Assembly: GCF_021155775.2 (NCBI RefSeq)
Contig: NC_060236.1
Coordinates: 67,001-131,000 of the forward strand
DNA length: 64,000 bases
DNA from: Neodiprion pinetum
Taxonomy: Eukaryota; Arthropoda; Insecta; Hymenoptera; Diprionidae
Direction: 5' to 3'
Positions 51,739-62,956 of the stretch are shown piece by piece (the stretch's first letter is position 1; every line of letters starts with the position of its first letter). The notes under the pieces are model-generated. The model was not told the DNA's origin. It ran no database searches and saw nothing but the letters and a program-made list of their open reading frames with translations. The position numbers and the translations under genes were made by a program.

Positions 51739-54197
51739 CGTTTTGTACTTTTTGTATCCAACTTGTCATGTCAGTAGGGCTGTAACCCCGAAAGGGTCGA
51801 TTTTGCGATCAGAAGATTTCAATATTCGCAGGATGTTATTTTCTTATTTCTTCTATTTGTTTTTCAATAATTTATTTGAAAAAATCAATACAACAAAAAT
51901 TAAAGAGACGCAATATAATACATGAAACATGGGAATTTTATAATGCCCAATCTGTAGTTGCTACAAGTTATTTGTATTATCAAATTCCATGAGTTTTAGT
52001 CTGGTATATTGGAGTAGCTAAAGCTTTTACGCGTATCCAAGGATTTTAAGTGAATTTTTGAGTGGCTGATGTTCTGTAACATTACCCCTTATATACTACC
52101 ATAAAAGTCAGTCAATAATATTAGCATCATCGACTAGCACGAAAGCTTATGAATTAAACAATTGATTTAACCAAATTCAAATGAATGCAAGCTATCTAGG
52201 TGGAAATGAGAGAAAAATAGTGATATCTCGTAGACTACAAACCTCGCTCCGAGTCCAAAATTAATTTTTCACAATTAGATCAAGTGATTGCTATAATGAG
52301 TCGAACAAAATAGAAGGCAAAAAAAGTTGTGCCAAGCGATGTGTGTGTGAGGCGATTTTTTCTCGTGTGCTAACTGCGTCAGGTTCATCCCCACTACGTG
52401 TTTTTTCCACGCACTTCTAATTCTATATTCAATGTACTCGTAGTTTTTATCGTGCTTAAGACAGTCACAGAAATTGAACTTCACGATGACTATATTCAAC
52501 AACATGTGTATATTCATTGTGTCTGCCATTTGATTACATCGGTATGAGGATGAAACGTGTACAAAAATGACGTGATTACGTTTTGGAATATACGTTTAGA
52601 ATGTGAATATAAACAATCTCGATTACGTATTCAATTACGGTTTTTGCAGAATACCTTTTTGAATGTCGCAACCCCATCTTACTGCGGTGAAAACTCGGCG
52701 GGTGCGGCAACTTTTTACTCGACGATAGCTGATATCATCAAATCAGAGAAATTCAAGGGCACGTTTAATTAACAGACGTCGGTTTAATCAATACTCGCGA
52801 AATTTGATCCGAGTTGTGATAGTAAATTTTGTACCGAAAACCCTTGCCGTCGAGGTTAATTAAATTATTATGACATCGTCCTCAAATGTTGCATTTACCA
52901 AAGCAAGGTTGTTTGATGAAGATTTTCATTCTGACTGGTATGAAAAATGCGCAACAACGGTTCTCATCCCAGAGTTACATCTATCGATGTTCGTATTATT
53001 TTGATTTTCAATTATCCGCAAATGCCAAATAATTTTCTCCAATTTGTTTCAGGGTGGACAGGCGCTTGGAAGTAGAAAAAAAAAAAACACAATCGTACAG
53101 GATAGTATTCTAGCAATTTCGACGCGATGGGTAGCTAGTCAAGATGTCTCTAGAAATGGATTAAAAAAATATGTCACCGATACCTCCGATGGTTTAACCG
53201 GTTAACCGGCCAGGACGGCCGACCTGGTTAATCGGCTACCGGGTGCTTTTGCGATAAAAAATCTAAATATCCACTCAAAATACGACTTTCGTTTCAGACA
53301 CTCCCAGAAGCGAATTATTTGCATTTATTGAAGACGAACTAATATTTACTTGTACTAATAATAATTAATTCGAGGATAAATTTTTTTTTAGAAATTCTAT
53401 ACTTCACGGCCTTACCGAATACAAATAAATCCATAATTAATAGTAACAAATTTCTATTCCTACCGAAATAATGAACTCAACCGAATACTACCAATCGCCG
53501 CATTAAACAGGTCGGTCAATTAATTCTATTAATTTGTCGAAATTCCGGAGTGAACGAAATCAGGTTGCACACACGATGATAAGCAAAATTCACACAGAGA
53601 GATAACCATGTTTGTACATACTATCACAATGATTTCCGAGGTTCGACTGAAATCATCTTTTGTTGCCGTATCTCGATTACGACGGTTATTCAAATATCGT
53701 CCTATTGTTAAACAATCGGGGCACAGCTTTGAACTCACCCGCGATACGAAGGGCATGCTTCACGGATGTCATAATTTTTACTCTAAACGCTGCACTCTGT
53801 TACGAAACATGATTCATGGAACTGTGATGAGAAAAACCTTGAGGTAGCCTCATTTCCGTCGCTTACACGTGGCAAATTCTGACCGTGAATAAGGTGAAGG
53901 CTGTTCGTTGCTGATTGTCATCCGCTTCAAGTATATCCCGATTTCTGTTAGGTGTCGTGCAATTACCAAATTACGGAATCTGTTTTCATCGTCGGTATAA
54001 AGGCTGCATGAACATGGACAAGTTGTATCATTGTCCGGGAATATTTGTTAGGTGTGTGCTTACAGCGTGTTCGTTGTACTCATCGAGTAGGCGTGCGGTA
54101 GATATATAATGCGTTTCTGAAAACTGGTCGAAGAGATATGACTGATTAGTGCACCGATAAAGCTTGGATAACGGTAATATACGCACACACGTATAAG

Positions 54198-54230
54198 TAT
54201 ATATATAGGTTCGGCGTGCGCTGATTCAGC
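54198..54230 (+). promoter_or_regulatory. TATA box and initiator, cluster gene 1
   Basis: TATATATAGG starts at 54198, and an initiator-like TTCAGC has its A at 54228, the canonical 30-base spacing. A perfect donor (ATC|GTGAGTA) at about 54259 implies a short untranslated first exon. Confidence 0.45.
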
Positions 54231-54470
54231 CGCGTTTCAGTCACATTCCAACCAATAAATCGTGAGTAAAAGTTTCGCGAAGCTACAAATGTGGATAAAT
54301 AACGCCTTGTATAGTATTGCGGTAAAACGTTAACACGTTCGGTGTGAAAATTTGGGAATGAAATCGGTGAGGAACCCGAGGGTTTAGGTAATAGGAGTGA
54401 TACGTGACGTAAAAGTAAGGCGCGATTAGCATTTGACGACAGAATTATCATTGCCGGTGAACTTTGCGCA

Positions 54471-54983
54471 ATGGGCGGCGAGGTATCGACGTCGTCGACG
54501 CCCCGGGTAGGGGACTGTCTACCGAACCCTGTACGCGACGGCAGGGATTCTAAGAGCAGCGAAATCAACGCCACGTATCCCATTGAAGTCGCGGGGGTGG
54601 AGAGGTCCTCAGTGGTCACCGACAACCGAAGAACGGACATTGGTTCTGAAATTGGTACGAGACATTTGGCCGGCGTCATGGCAGATGCAGGGAAAATGGA
54701 AAGTCTGGCTGCAACGACGCCGCACGAGCATAACGAAGCAACGCCAACCCTGCGAGACGGTGCGGCCATCGGTAATAAGACGAAAGTCGACGACGACGTT
54801 AACCAAGGAGAAGAGATCCTACTCGACGAAACCGATACCGGTAATCCCGATCATGCCGAGACAGAAACGGCGGGAGCTCCGAAGAGCCGCGGAAAAAGAA
54901 ACATCATTACCGCCCCGATACGTCAACCCTCATCCGGAGAATATCGACTGGACGCCAACGGGAAACCAAGGCTGGTCCTGTAA
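54471..54983 (+). CDS. Cluster gene 1: peptide-precursor-like, cysteine-less module
   Basis: Open frame of 170 codons from ATG 54471 to TAA 54983. The body is acidic and Thr/Glu/Asp-rich with low complexity. The C-terminus reads R-G-K-R, then N-I-I-T-A-P-I-R-Q-P, S-S-G-E-Y-R-L-D-A-N-G-K-P-R-L-V-L and stop. It aligns with the C-terminal modules of the next two genes, but both cysteines are proline here. R-G-K-R just before the module is a good furin-type cleavage site. No signal peptide is seen at this ATG, unlike the other two members. The frame is open upstream for about 20 codons without ATG, so an upstream exon may supply the leader. Alternatively the copy may be decaying. Function unknown. 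Confidence 0.6.
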   Translation: MGGEVSTSSTPRVGDCLPNPVRDGRDSKSSEINATYPIEVAGVERSSVVTDNRRTDIGSEIGTRHLAGVMADAGKMESLAATTPHEHNEATPTLRDGAAIGNKTKVDDDVNQGEEILLDETDTGNPDHAETETAGAPKSRGKRNIITAPIRQPSSGEYRLDANGKPRLVL

Positions 54984-56810
54984 GTTGGACAATTGCTTGC
55001 AAGGTTCGTTCGTGGTGATATTCCTCTTTTCCTGCTTCTTCTTCCCTTGCGGCATAATACCGTTAGGGTCAGAACCAATGTACCGCCGGTGACATACTCG
55101 ATCACCGAGATCACAAAGCCATAGAACACATCGCGTGATGGTGTACGGCGTATAGGCTATGGCGTAATACTATGTACGTATATGCCCATTGAACATGATA
55201 CACTTAGGATAATTGTAACTTTCCGCGCGCAACGTTAATGGAATACTCCCGGAAGGTTTTCGTAACGTCCTCGTGATGTATAGGTAATGTAACATTTGGG
55301 TATAAGTTCGGAAGGTGCAGCGGGACTGCAGCGAGACAAACTGAACTCGAGGCTCGCGTATGGTTATGCGTAACGGCCGTCGTTTGTCGTATGGATATAG
55401 GCGGTGAAGGAAAGTCAATACAATGTATGTAATATTGATATAGTTATACGTGTGCAATAAGGAAGTATGCTGGAGATGACCGCAATATGACAATATTGCA
55501 TATATACTTTGTTCGTAAAGGTATTCTCGTTGAATAGCGCTCGCGGGCATATTAAACACTGACAAGATTATTATTACTATTAGTTATTATCGACTTTAGC
55601 AGATGGTCGGCTCTAAAATAATGCGACCATCGGTCGACGTGACTTATTTCAGCGACCTTACCATTGGAAAGAATTTTGATGCCGTATTAAAGCTTTTTTT
55701 TTTTTAACAGCCATTTCAAAAAATATCTTCTTCAATTTCAATCTGAAAGTTCTGAAATAATTTAACAGATACCGACGCACTCTAAGGAAATTTTTCACCC
55801 AATAATTTCATTGGAATATACTTTTTATTTAGGCACGAAAATTGATAGACTCTATTTTTATAAAGCGTGTTCTTTCAAACATTTCGAGGCTTGGCCGTTA
55901 AAGGGTTCATGCGAACACACTAGACAAATAGGACCGCTCGTCCGTGGTGCGTACCGTAGTTTCCGTAACACGTGTATGGATTTTGCGTTTTTTCTTTGCC
56001 TCAGATCCGGGACTAAAGTAGCTGTTTTACAACCGTCGAGCAACGCGAATAGACAGCGGGCAAAAAACTTACCAGACCACGGACGAGCGGTGCTCTTTGC
56101 CCTTGTGTGTGTGCATTACGGAATCTTCGTCTCCTTCATATAATCCATCCTCTCAGCCAAACTTTCAAAAACTCTCCTTGCAGCTGCGTGGTAACGAGCG
56201 CCAGACAGACTCCAAGTCAATTGCGGTGGCGATTGAACGATCTGCCAGTTAAATGCAAAAGGTAATAAAAAAATACGCTCTTGTCAGACCGACTGTAACG
56301 TTACGGGTCCGTTGTGATGAATCTGGCGTTACCCGAGAGCCAATATTAAACTCTGTTCGGAAACACAGCAAATTTTGAATCGCAAATTGTTTGAATCGAA
56401 GCTTGCGCTCGTCGTGATAACACATTCACATTATACGCACGAATTAACGTATCATGTCTCATTGTCAGCTCTGGCAGATTTATAAAGTATACGTGTAATA
56501 TATTAATATAATGTATAAGCATTCGCTGCGATGCTCAAGACTCGACCTTTATTTACGTAACGTTTGCCGATGAGTGCCAATCAGTTTACATTATCGCACC
56601 TTTATTGAACAAGCAAAGCTGAGTTCAGCTCTCTGCAATACCAGGAACCACCCACTTGCCTTAAACGATGAGTGCGTCGTCTTATTGCCGTACGTTGCGT
56701 AACCCAACCGGGACATCTGTTTCACGGGGAATTTCTATAAAACGTACAAGAGATGCGTTGATTTTACTAGTCACGTTCCCGTAGCGTACATCAACGGTCG
56801 ATGTAACAGA
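54984..56810. other. Spacer between cluster genes 1 and 2
   Basis: 1.8 kb. No protein-like frame with a family motif was seen on either strand. The TATA element of gene 2 lies at its right end. Confidence 0.5.
56736..56742 (+). promoter_or_regulatory. TATA box of cluster gene 2
   Basis: TATAAAA 75 bases before the start codon. A TCACG initiator-like site lies 35-37 bases downstream, leaving a 5' UTR of about 40 bases. Confidence 0.4.
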
Positions 56811-57128
56811 ATGTCGATTCACGGAGTTCGATGCGTCACGGTAATCATCGGCTTGATAATTTTCGGCAGTATCAACGGAACGGCAGGGAGTCAAGACAAA
56901 ACGGAAAATCAGGGTAACGAGGCACAAGTTCAAACTATAAATTACGACCCTGCGCGGCAGGCGTTAGGAGATCCGGAAACTGAGGCATCAACCGCGGTGT
57001 CGTCCGATAATGAGAGTAAAAAATATTCACTCAGGACTATGCACATCATTGCCGCACCTCTGAAACGGTGCGGTGCTGGCCGAAGAAGAGACGCCACCGG
57101 TGCATGCAGACCCGTGCTCCTTGCATAG
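56811..57128 (+). CDS. Cluster gene 2: secreted cysteine-module peptide
   Basis: Single-exon frame of 105 residues. The signal peptide is at 1-26 (hydrophobic V-T-V-I-I-G-L-I-I-F-G, likely cleavage near T-A-G). A short acidic/Gln linker carries I-N-Y-D-P-A-R. The C-terminal module is H-I-I-A-A-P-L-K-R-C-G-A-G-R-R-R-D-A-T-G-A-C-R-P-V-L-L-A with two cysteines 12 residues apart, probably one disulfide. The shared N-Y-D-P-x-R and C-terminal module link it to cluster gene 3. The module to gene 1 is alike except for the cysteines. It is likely a secreted signalling, defence or structural peptide, but nothing in the sequence tells which. A basic R just before the module could be a cleavage point. 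Confidence 0.75.
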   Translation: MSIHGVRCVTVIIGLIIFGSINGTAGSQDKTENQGNEAQVQTINYDPARQALGDPETEASTAVSSDNESKKYSLRTMHIIAAPLKRCGAGRRRDATGACRPVLLA

Positions 57129-58406
57129 CCCACGATAAACCTCTGGTGAGTGACTTCTCCAATTGGTTGTCGATCTTGACAGCCAAAATCTAATAGAACT
57201 GCATGTGTTACGCGAGACGTGCACACGTGTATACGCGTAGGTAGCGAACATGACCGCGGTATGTCTTATAGTTTGTCCTCGCTTTGCTTCGTCATTTTAA
57301 TCATGCTGTTTCAAAATTTCAAGTTTCAAGTTTCAAACGATTGAATTGTTACACCGATTAATCCTGCAGCTTGCATGGGCTCGTTGTCGGCATTCGTTGT
57401 AATGAGCTTGCATATTCAACTATTTGCCATTCGTTATATTTCATGCAACGTGTATAGGTATATGATTAAGCATCGCAGACGTAATAGCGACCACCGTCGA
57501 TTAAATTTTAATTGAGCTGTTGAGGCATCGAGAAAAGTGATTTCTATGCAACTATTGCCATCTCGAGAATTTCATATGCTGTAGAATTTGATGGCAGGCT
57601 TATTATATTACGAAGGGACTTACACCATCCAACAATGATCCAACTCTTGTTCTTCAGGGAATTGTAATGCTGCAGAATTGGTATCTGTTTATCCATCGAC
57701 GATAAAAGTAATTAATCAGGCAGGTCAATCCGGAACGAATGTGGAAACACCGTAGCACGAATGCGAAAATTTAAAAAATTACACGATTCGTGTGCTCGGA
57801 AGCTGATTTAAGAAAGGGTTCCAGTGAGTTTTCTAAATTGTATAATTTTCAGTGAATTTTGACCCCACTGTTGCATTTCGCTTCAGGGGACTTCTTAAGG
57901 TTTTTCACTTTTCACAATTCCCACCGTCCAAGCATTCTGATCGGCTTGCAAAGTTTCGTTAACCAATCACAATGCCTTGGACGGTGGGAAATGTGAAACG
58001 TGAAAAACCATAATAATCCCCCAGATGATTTCAAATGGACTTCAGTAATATGCCTTATGAGAGACAGGTATTAATCCTCCACCTTCTAAACGAACTAGAG
58101 AAGTCGCGCAATACCGGGCGGAATGATCAGATTTCTGATAAATATTTATCACATGTGCTGCATAGAATTATATTTACAAGCAGACCTAGACTTTACGAAT
58201 TATAACATTGCACAGAGTGGAATTGCGGTATCCTATCTACGGATGTTTCTCGAGATAAGACCTCCCATACGGAATATGTATGCCAGTAAGATCTTGTTTG
58301 CGGCAGCGAGTATAATTAATTCCAAGAATAAGTCAAGCGAAGCTTTTCTACAGTGCGGAGTGCTAGAAAACGACCTGAAGAGTTCACTCGAGTTAGTGCT
58401 GAGATG
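57129..58406. other. Spacer between cluster genes 2 and 3
   Basis: 1.3 kb with no gene seen. Contains the foldback at 57885-58023. TATAATTA at 58311 is a possible weak promoter element for gene 3. Confidence 0.5.
57885..58023. repeat. Near-perfect foldback (hairpin) of about 139 bp
   Basis: The left arm contains GGTTTTTCAC, TTCCCACCGTCCAAG and GCATT in order. The right arm is its reverse complement (CTTGGACGGTGGGAA, GTGAAAAACC) with few mismatches. The arms are about 58 bases with a loop of about 20. Transcripts would fold into a long stem. It may be a snapback MITE or a small-RNA precursor. Confidence 0.8.
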
Positions 58407-58958
58407 TCTCTAAGGAAGCCTACGAGTATGTTCGGGGGAAAAAGTTTGCGGCCGTGCCCTGCAATTCGAGTCTGTTGCCTCTTGGTCCTCTTACAACTGT
58501 TTACCTGTGGCAATCGCGTGATACTGGGAAGACACGTGGATCGCCGTTTTTCCCGTGGAGATTCCGTCGGTTCCTATTACACAAGCAATCGCGTTCCGGT
58601 CTTCATCGACACCAACGAATTATCCGGCGTGAACGGTGACGAAAGCTCGAAACGGTCGACTTTCAATGCTAATTACGATCCTCGGCGGTACCCGCTCCTG
58701 CAGGGGCCCACACAGGCCCAGCCGGAGGATTTCGTCTTCGCCCCGGACGTATTCCTTGAAAAAATTCACGAGGAACCGGGACACAGCAGGGATCAAGACG
58801 CCGAGGAGATATATGTGTACGCGGGGGACGAAGGAAAGGCGAAATCAAGAGATCCACTTGTGATCAACAGAAATATCATCACTGCCCCTTTCAAAACATG
58901 CGGAAAAGGCGAAAGACAAGATAGCAAAGGAAAGTGCAAACTTGTAATTATGAAGTAG
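58407..58958 (+). CDS. Cluster gene 3: secreted cysteine-module protein
   Basis: Single frame of 183 residues from ATG 58407 (a second ATG at 58431 is an alternative start). The signal peptide includes C-C-L-L-V-L-L-Q-L-F. After a basic segment (G-R-H-V-D-R-R-F-S-R) comes F-N-A-N-Y-D-P-R-R-Y, then an acidic region with a repeated E-E/E-D pattern. The C-terminal module is R-N-I-I-T-A-P-F-K-T-C-G-K-G-E-R-Q-D-S-K-G-K-C-K-L-V-I-M-K. The two cysteines are 12 residues apart, as in gene 2. The N-I-I-T-A-P start is identical to gene 1. AATAAA lies 33 bases after the stop. Function unknown. Confidence 0.78.
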   Translation, partial: SLRKPTSMFGGKSLRPCPAIRVCCLLVLLQLFTCGNRVILGRHVDRRFSRGDSVGSYYTSNRVPVFIDTNELSGVNGDESSKRSTFNANYDPRRYPLLQGPTQAQPEDFVFAPDVFLEKIHEEPGHSRDQDAEEIYVYAGDEGKAKSRDPLVINRNIITAPFKTCGKGERQDSKGKCKLVIMK

Positions 58959-58990
58959 AACCTGAACGATTGGCAGACGATCGTACATCT

Positions 58991-58996
58991 AATAAA
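58991..58996 (+). terminator. Polyadenylation signal of cluster gene 3
   Basis: AATAAA 33 bases past the stop codon. Confidence 0.65.
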
Positions 58997-61214
58997 ACGT
59001 GCAGTATCCGTTGATCATTTGTACGTATTACAACTTACAATAAATTGCATACCTACTTTCGTGATGCGTATACATTTAACCATTATACACTCGTTATCAG
59101 AGGTACATACATACATTATACCTTCACACCCTACATACCTGTATCGAATAATTGCGGAAGATTCGACGCTTATATAAGCTACATAAGTATGTGAAATATA
59201 CATGATATGGTTTACAGACGTTTTCAGAAAGACGAATAATTAATAGAAGAAAGAAACGGGATGATTGGTTGAAAGATTTTTATAAAACAAGGGGTGAAAA
59301 ACGAAAAATCAAATTCGTGTAACATTTTGTAGATTAAATATGATACGTCGAAGCTGGTAAAACGCCTTTCAACGAAGTACATGTATAAACATTTTAATTA
59401 TTGCAGCATCTTTCTTCATGTGTTCCAGCGAAGAATCCAACCAGGCAAAGAATCCAACCAATTTCAAACTTCCGACGTCTCTGACTGATTCCAACGTCAC
59501 CTGTGCGTTGGAGGGATTTTTCACCATCTGAAATTTACGTAGTTACCCGCTGATTTCGGAATGACGACAAAATTTTTATCTGAAACAGATACGCGTGTAT
59601 TATATTACACTACGTTGTCGGACGTAACGATGAAATCAGCTACTTTTCTACAGTGAACATTGTGCACCCTTATCCATATGAGTTGAACTGTAATAATAGT
59701 TTTTCACGTGAATAAATCGGCGTTTTCCTGCCATTTACCTTCAAATATATATTTTGATCTGTTTGAACACTCGTCCACGAAAAATAATCTATTGCATAGA
59801 TTTTAGGTATGTATACATATACATGCATATAGATACATACGTCAGGATTGTAGCAAGCTTTCCTTTTTTTCAGGGCTAGACCAAACTTCACTGATTTAAG
59901 ATCATTACAAAAGCGTTCGTGCATAGAGTGCAATAAAATTGTAAAAATCGCGTAGAAAATGAACGCATATGGATATTACTATCATCGATTTTGTGAGCTG
60001 CCGCACATTGAGGCGTAAGCAAAAATTTTTCAAAGCTGATTGGCAAAGTAAAAGAGAATTAGTATTGCATTTCATCCTGATCTTATCCTGATGCATATAT
60101 GGTAGAATTTTTTGTGACTTATTTATTCCTACACAAGGAAGCAGAGGGAACTCAGCCGGATGGTTGTTGTTGTTTGTGTAATGATAAATAACAGTTAGAG
60201 GACCTTTACATCGCCAACTCATCCAACTTATAATGAGGTACATACATAAAAAAATCAAAATAGACCGAGAAGCTTGAATTCAGTAAATTATGATTGATCA
60301 GATTGGGTATAATATATTGTAGGGTATTTAGGGAAACACACGATTATGATTTCTTCCAAACCCTTTATTAGTTCATACAATCCTCGAGCCGGACACCAGC
60401 ACGGCTCGGCGACGATTGATTCGTCTCTTGACCACACACACACCCTCTCATATCCTCGCTAGCTCACTCTACCCGTTACGGATACTACATATATTTTTAA
60501 GGTAAATGCAAAGCTCTTGAGGATGCCTCGCTCTGAATCGGAATAATCGGTACAAGTTTAACCACGGATGAGTGAGTACGACGTTATAATGGCAGGACAG
60601 ATATTCAACGAGTTACACTTAGTTGGAATTTTCGAAAATGTTGATGTTTAATTTTCGACGATACTCAAAACATAAAATATCAAAAATATTTTCTTCAAAT
60701 TTCAAGTAGGTCCGTTTAAAATTGAGGGGGTTATCGGCGTTTTATAGATATGCTTCTTCGCAAACCCGACAACAAAATGGGTGGCTGGTTGCGCCTAATT
60801 ATAGACAATCAGAATTACACCCTGCCGTCAGTGCTGTTAACTAAATATCGGAACGCACTCATGGCGCCACGTCATTCAGAATCACGTTCAGAAAGGTCTC
60901 AAGCGCCGCGCCGAACGTGGACTGTCAATAATGAGGTGTGAAATCTGTAAATTACTTGCGTATGTCCACTGCTGCCATCCCACTTCCTAAATTAATGCAA
61001 AAAGGAAAAAAATTACCATAACGTTACGCTGATTGATGAAGTATTAGCGAAAAAAAAAAAAAAAAATGGAAGACAAAAACGTAGGTTCCGTGATGAGCTA
61101 ACAATAAGATTAGTGACAAATATGGTCTGATAATTTTATGAGATAATAAAAAGAGAACGGATGCAGACGTGCTCGACTCGTGAACATTGTACTGTACAAT
61201 ATGCACGTGTGTAC

Positions 61215-61280
61215 GTACATACATACATACATACATGCGTACATACATACGTACATACATACATGCGTACATACATACAT
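61215..61280. repeat. TACA tetranucleotide microsatellite
   Basis: Imperfect TACA/TACG tandem repeat of about 16 units. Confidence 0.9.
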
Positions 61281-61699
61281 ATTTTGGAAGCACGTGAAGT
61301 TGAACGCAAATGTAAAAATACGCGTCACAGCTAGTTCGATCGACACGTTGGTTCGGATCGTTCGGATAAACTTTTGATTTCTAGATTACGTCAATTCAAG
61401 CAATTGGCCGAAAAGTTTTTCTCTTCGTGCTCGAGAAAAGTAGTAGGAGGCAAATAAATCAGAGTAATCAAAGTCAAATAAATGTTATGGTTTCGACAAA
61501 ATTTTGGTTTTTTTCCTAACCATTCCGCGGGCGATAACGAGCCGTTAGAGCCGCGCATTATTTTCGGGTGTGTTTATTTACCTTGGGAATCCGATACCTG
61601 CCAATGTTATTGTTCATTGATATTTGTTTTCACGTTTTGCAAGGGAAAATAGGTAGATAGATTTTTTTGTTTACAATTATCATTACTGTTCATTCAACA

Positions 61700-62956
61700 A
61701 TGTCGACCGGCGAGGGAAGTTCAAAGCAAAGAAACCAAATGTCAGCCAAGGAAATTGAAGCTGCCGAAATGGCTCAGGAACTGATGAGTAAGTTCACTCG
61801 TTTGATCATTGAAATCTGTTTCAAGTTTTATTATTCTTCAAATCCAACCTCTAACTGTGGTTCATCATACACCAAACATTCCAGGTAAAATTCTGCCTAA
61901 CCCCCTCAATTCGTAGATAACTAACCCTCGTCAAGCAAGATGGGTTTTCATTATTTGGTCGTTTTCATTGTACATTCCAATCTTCTGCAGGTATGGAAAT
62001 GTACGAGGATGGAATGGGTTACGACCAGATGAAACAAATACTCCAGGTCATTAATGAGTCCAGAGATATGGCTGGTATTGAACCTGAGAATCGTTCTTCT
62101 CAGGAGGTAATGATAGTCTTACTTTAATTGAAATGCACCATTGTAAACAGTGAGGTGACGAGTTAGAAATCAATACGATTATTTAATCGCAGAAGGTAAG
62201 GAATACGTTTCGTCATTTCAGATGAGTCAATACTCTCAAGAAATGACGGGGACAGAAGTGGCCTTGCAGGGTAATGCGAAGCGAGACTTGCCATCGGAAG
62301 AGAACTCGTTACCTAAACCAAGTTTCTCTTATCGCCAGCAATCGGATAAAGTATCGCCAACAGCGTCTAGTCGTAAATCAGTTTTAGATGGGGAACCGGT
62401 CGAAGAAATGTCTTTATCATCGCCCGAATTATTTACGAACGAAGAGCGTAATCTTAGGCGGTCCAGCACGGATCCTGAGTCGATATTCGACAAACTGGTC
62501 AAAGAAAATACTATGGCAAGCGGGGAAGTTGAGGAAACCCAAACTCAACCATTGGTTAAAAATGCGTGGCAAATTGTTTCAGACATATCACAAGATTCAC
62601 AAAATTCCCCGAGTGCCAGTTTCAGGGTTAACGTTGAAAATGCCAAATCTAGGAAAAATCAGAGGGTTGAAAGGTGGAAACTGGATCCTACCAAATCTGT
62701 CATTGAGGAAAGTGACGTACCTCTAAGACAAAAGGACAGACCTGTGATACAGGAAAGAATACCTTACAACTTCTGTCATCATAGAAAGGCCTTGGATGCA
62801 AAAGAAAAACTATTGAACGTTCTGACTTACCAATTAGGAGAAGTCGCCGATATATGGAGGAGAAAACACAGGCATGATGCTTCAGAGTTTCAATGGGGGT
62901 CACCCATCAAGGTGGGTACCTCCATCCAATCAGTTTCATATCAATCTTATCGCTGA
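61700..62956 (+). CDS. Unrecognised 312-residue protein
   Basis: Three exons: 61700-61787, 61991-62106, 62222-62956, with consistent phases and good splice sites. The start is M-S-T-G-E-G-S-S-K-Q. An early helix, E-I-E-A-A-E-M-A-Q-E-L, is rich in Glu and Ala. Exon 2 has G-M-G-Y-D-Q-M-K-Q-I-L-Q-V-I-N-E-S. Exon 3 is Ser/Glu/Gln-rich and hydrophilic, with a tract R-S-S-T-D-P-E-S and ending in W-R-R-K-H-R-H. No signal peptide and no membrane segment, so probably cytosolic or nuclear. I do not recognise the family. A donor-like AAG|GTGGGT near 62910 could extend it to a further exon beyond the window. Several AATAAA hexamers follow. Confidence 0.65.

Larger units (their letters stand above)
51283..54470. 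other. Intergenic region before the secreted-peptide cluster
   Basis: 3.2 kb with no convincing gene. It includes a TAACCGG-rich palindromic patch near 53190-53245 and an open frame at 53608-53847 that I rejected as a family member. The promoter of the next gene begins at about 54198. Confidence 0.5.
58959..61699. other. Intergenic region with microsatellite
   Basis: 2.7 kb without a recognisable gene. It contains a duplicated AAGAATCCAACCA near 59435-59460 and a TACA microsatellite at 61215-61280. The rest is AT-rich. Confidence 0.5.

Noticed and set aside
53608..53847. Frame with P-I then D-T-K-G resembling the cluster module
   Set aside because: No I-I-x-A-P, wrong spacing, no signal peptide; likely chance.
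54146..54769. 207-codon open frame on the - strand
   Set aside because: It lies opposite cluster gene 1, whose own frame carries the conserved module; composition is that of a shadow frame.
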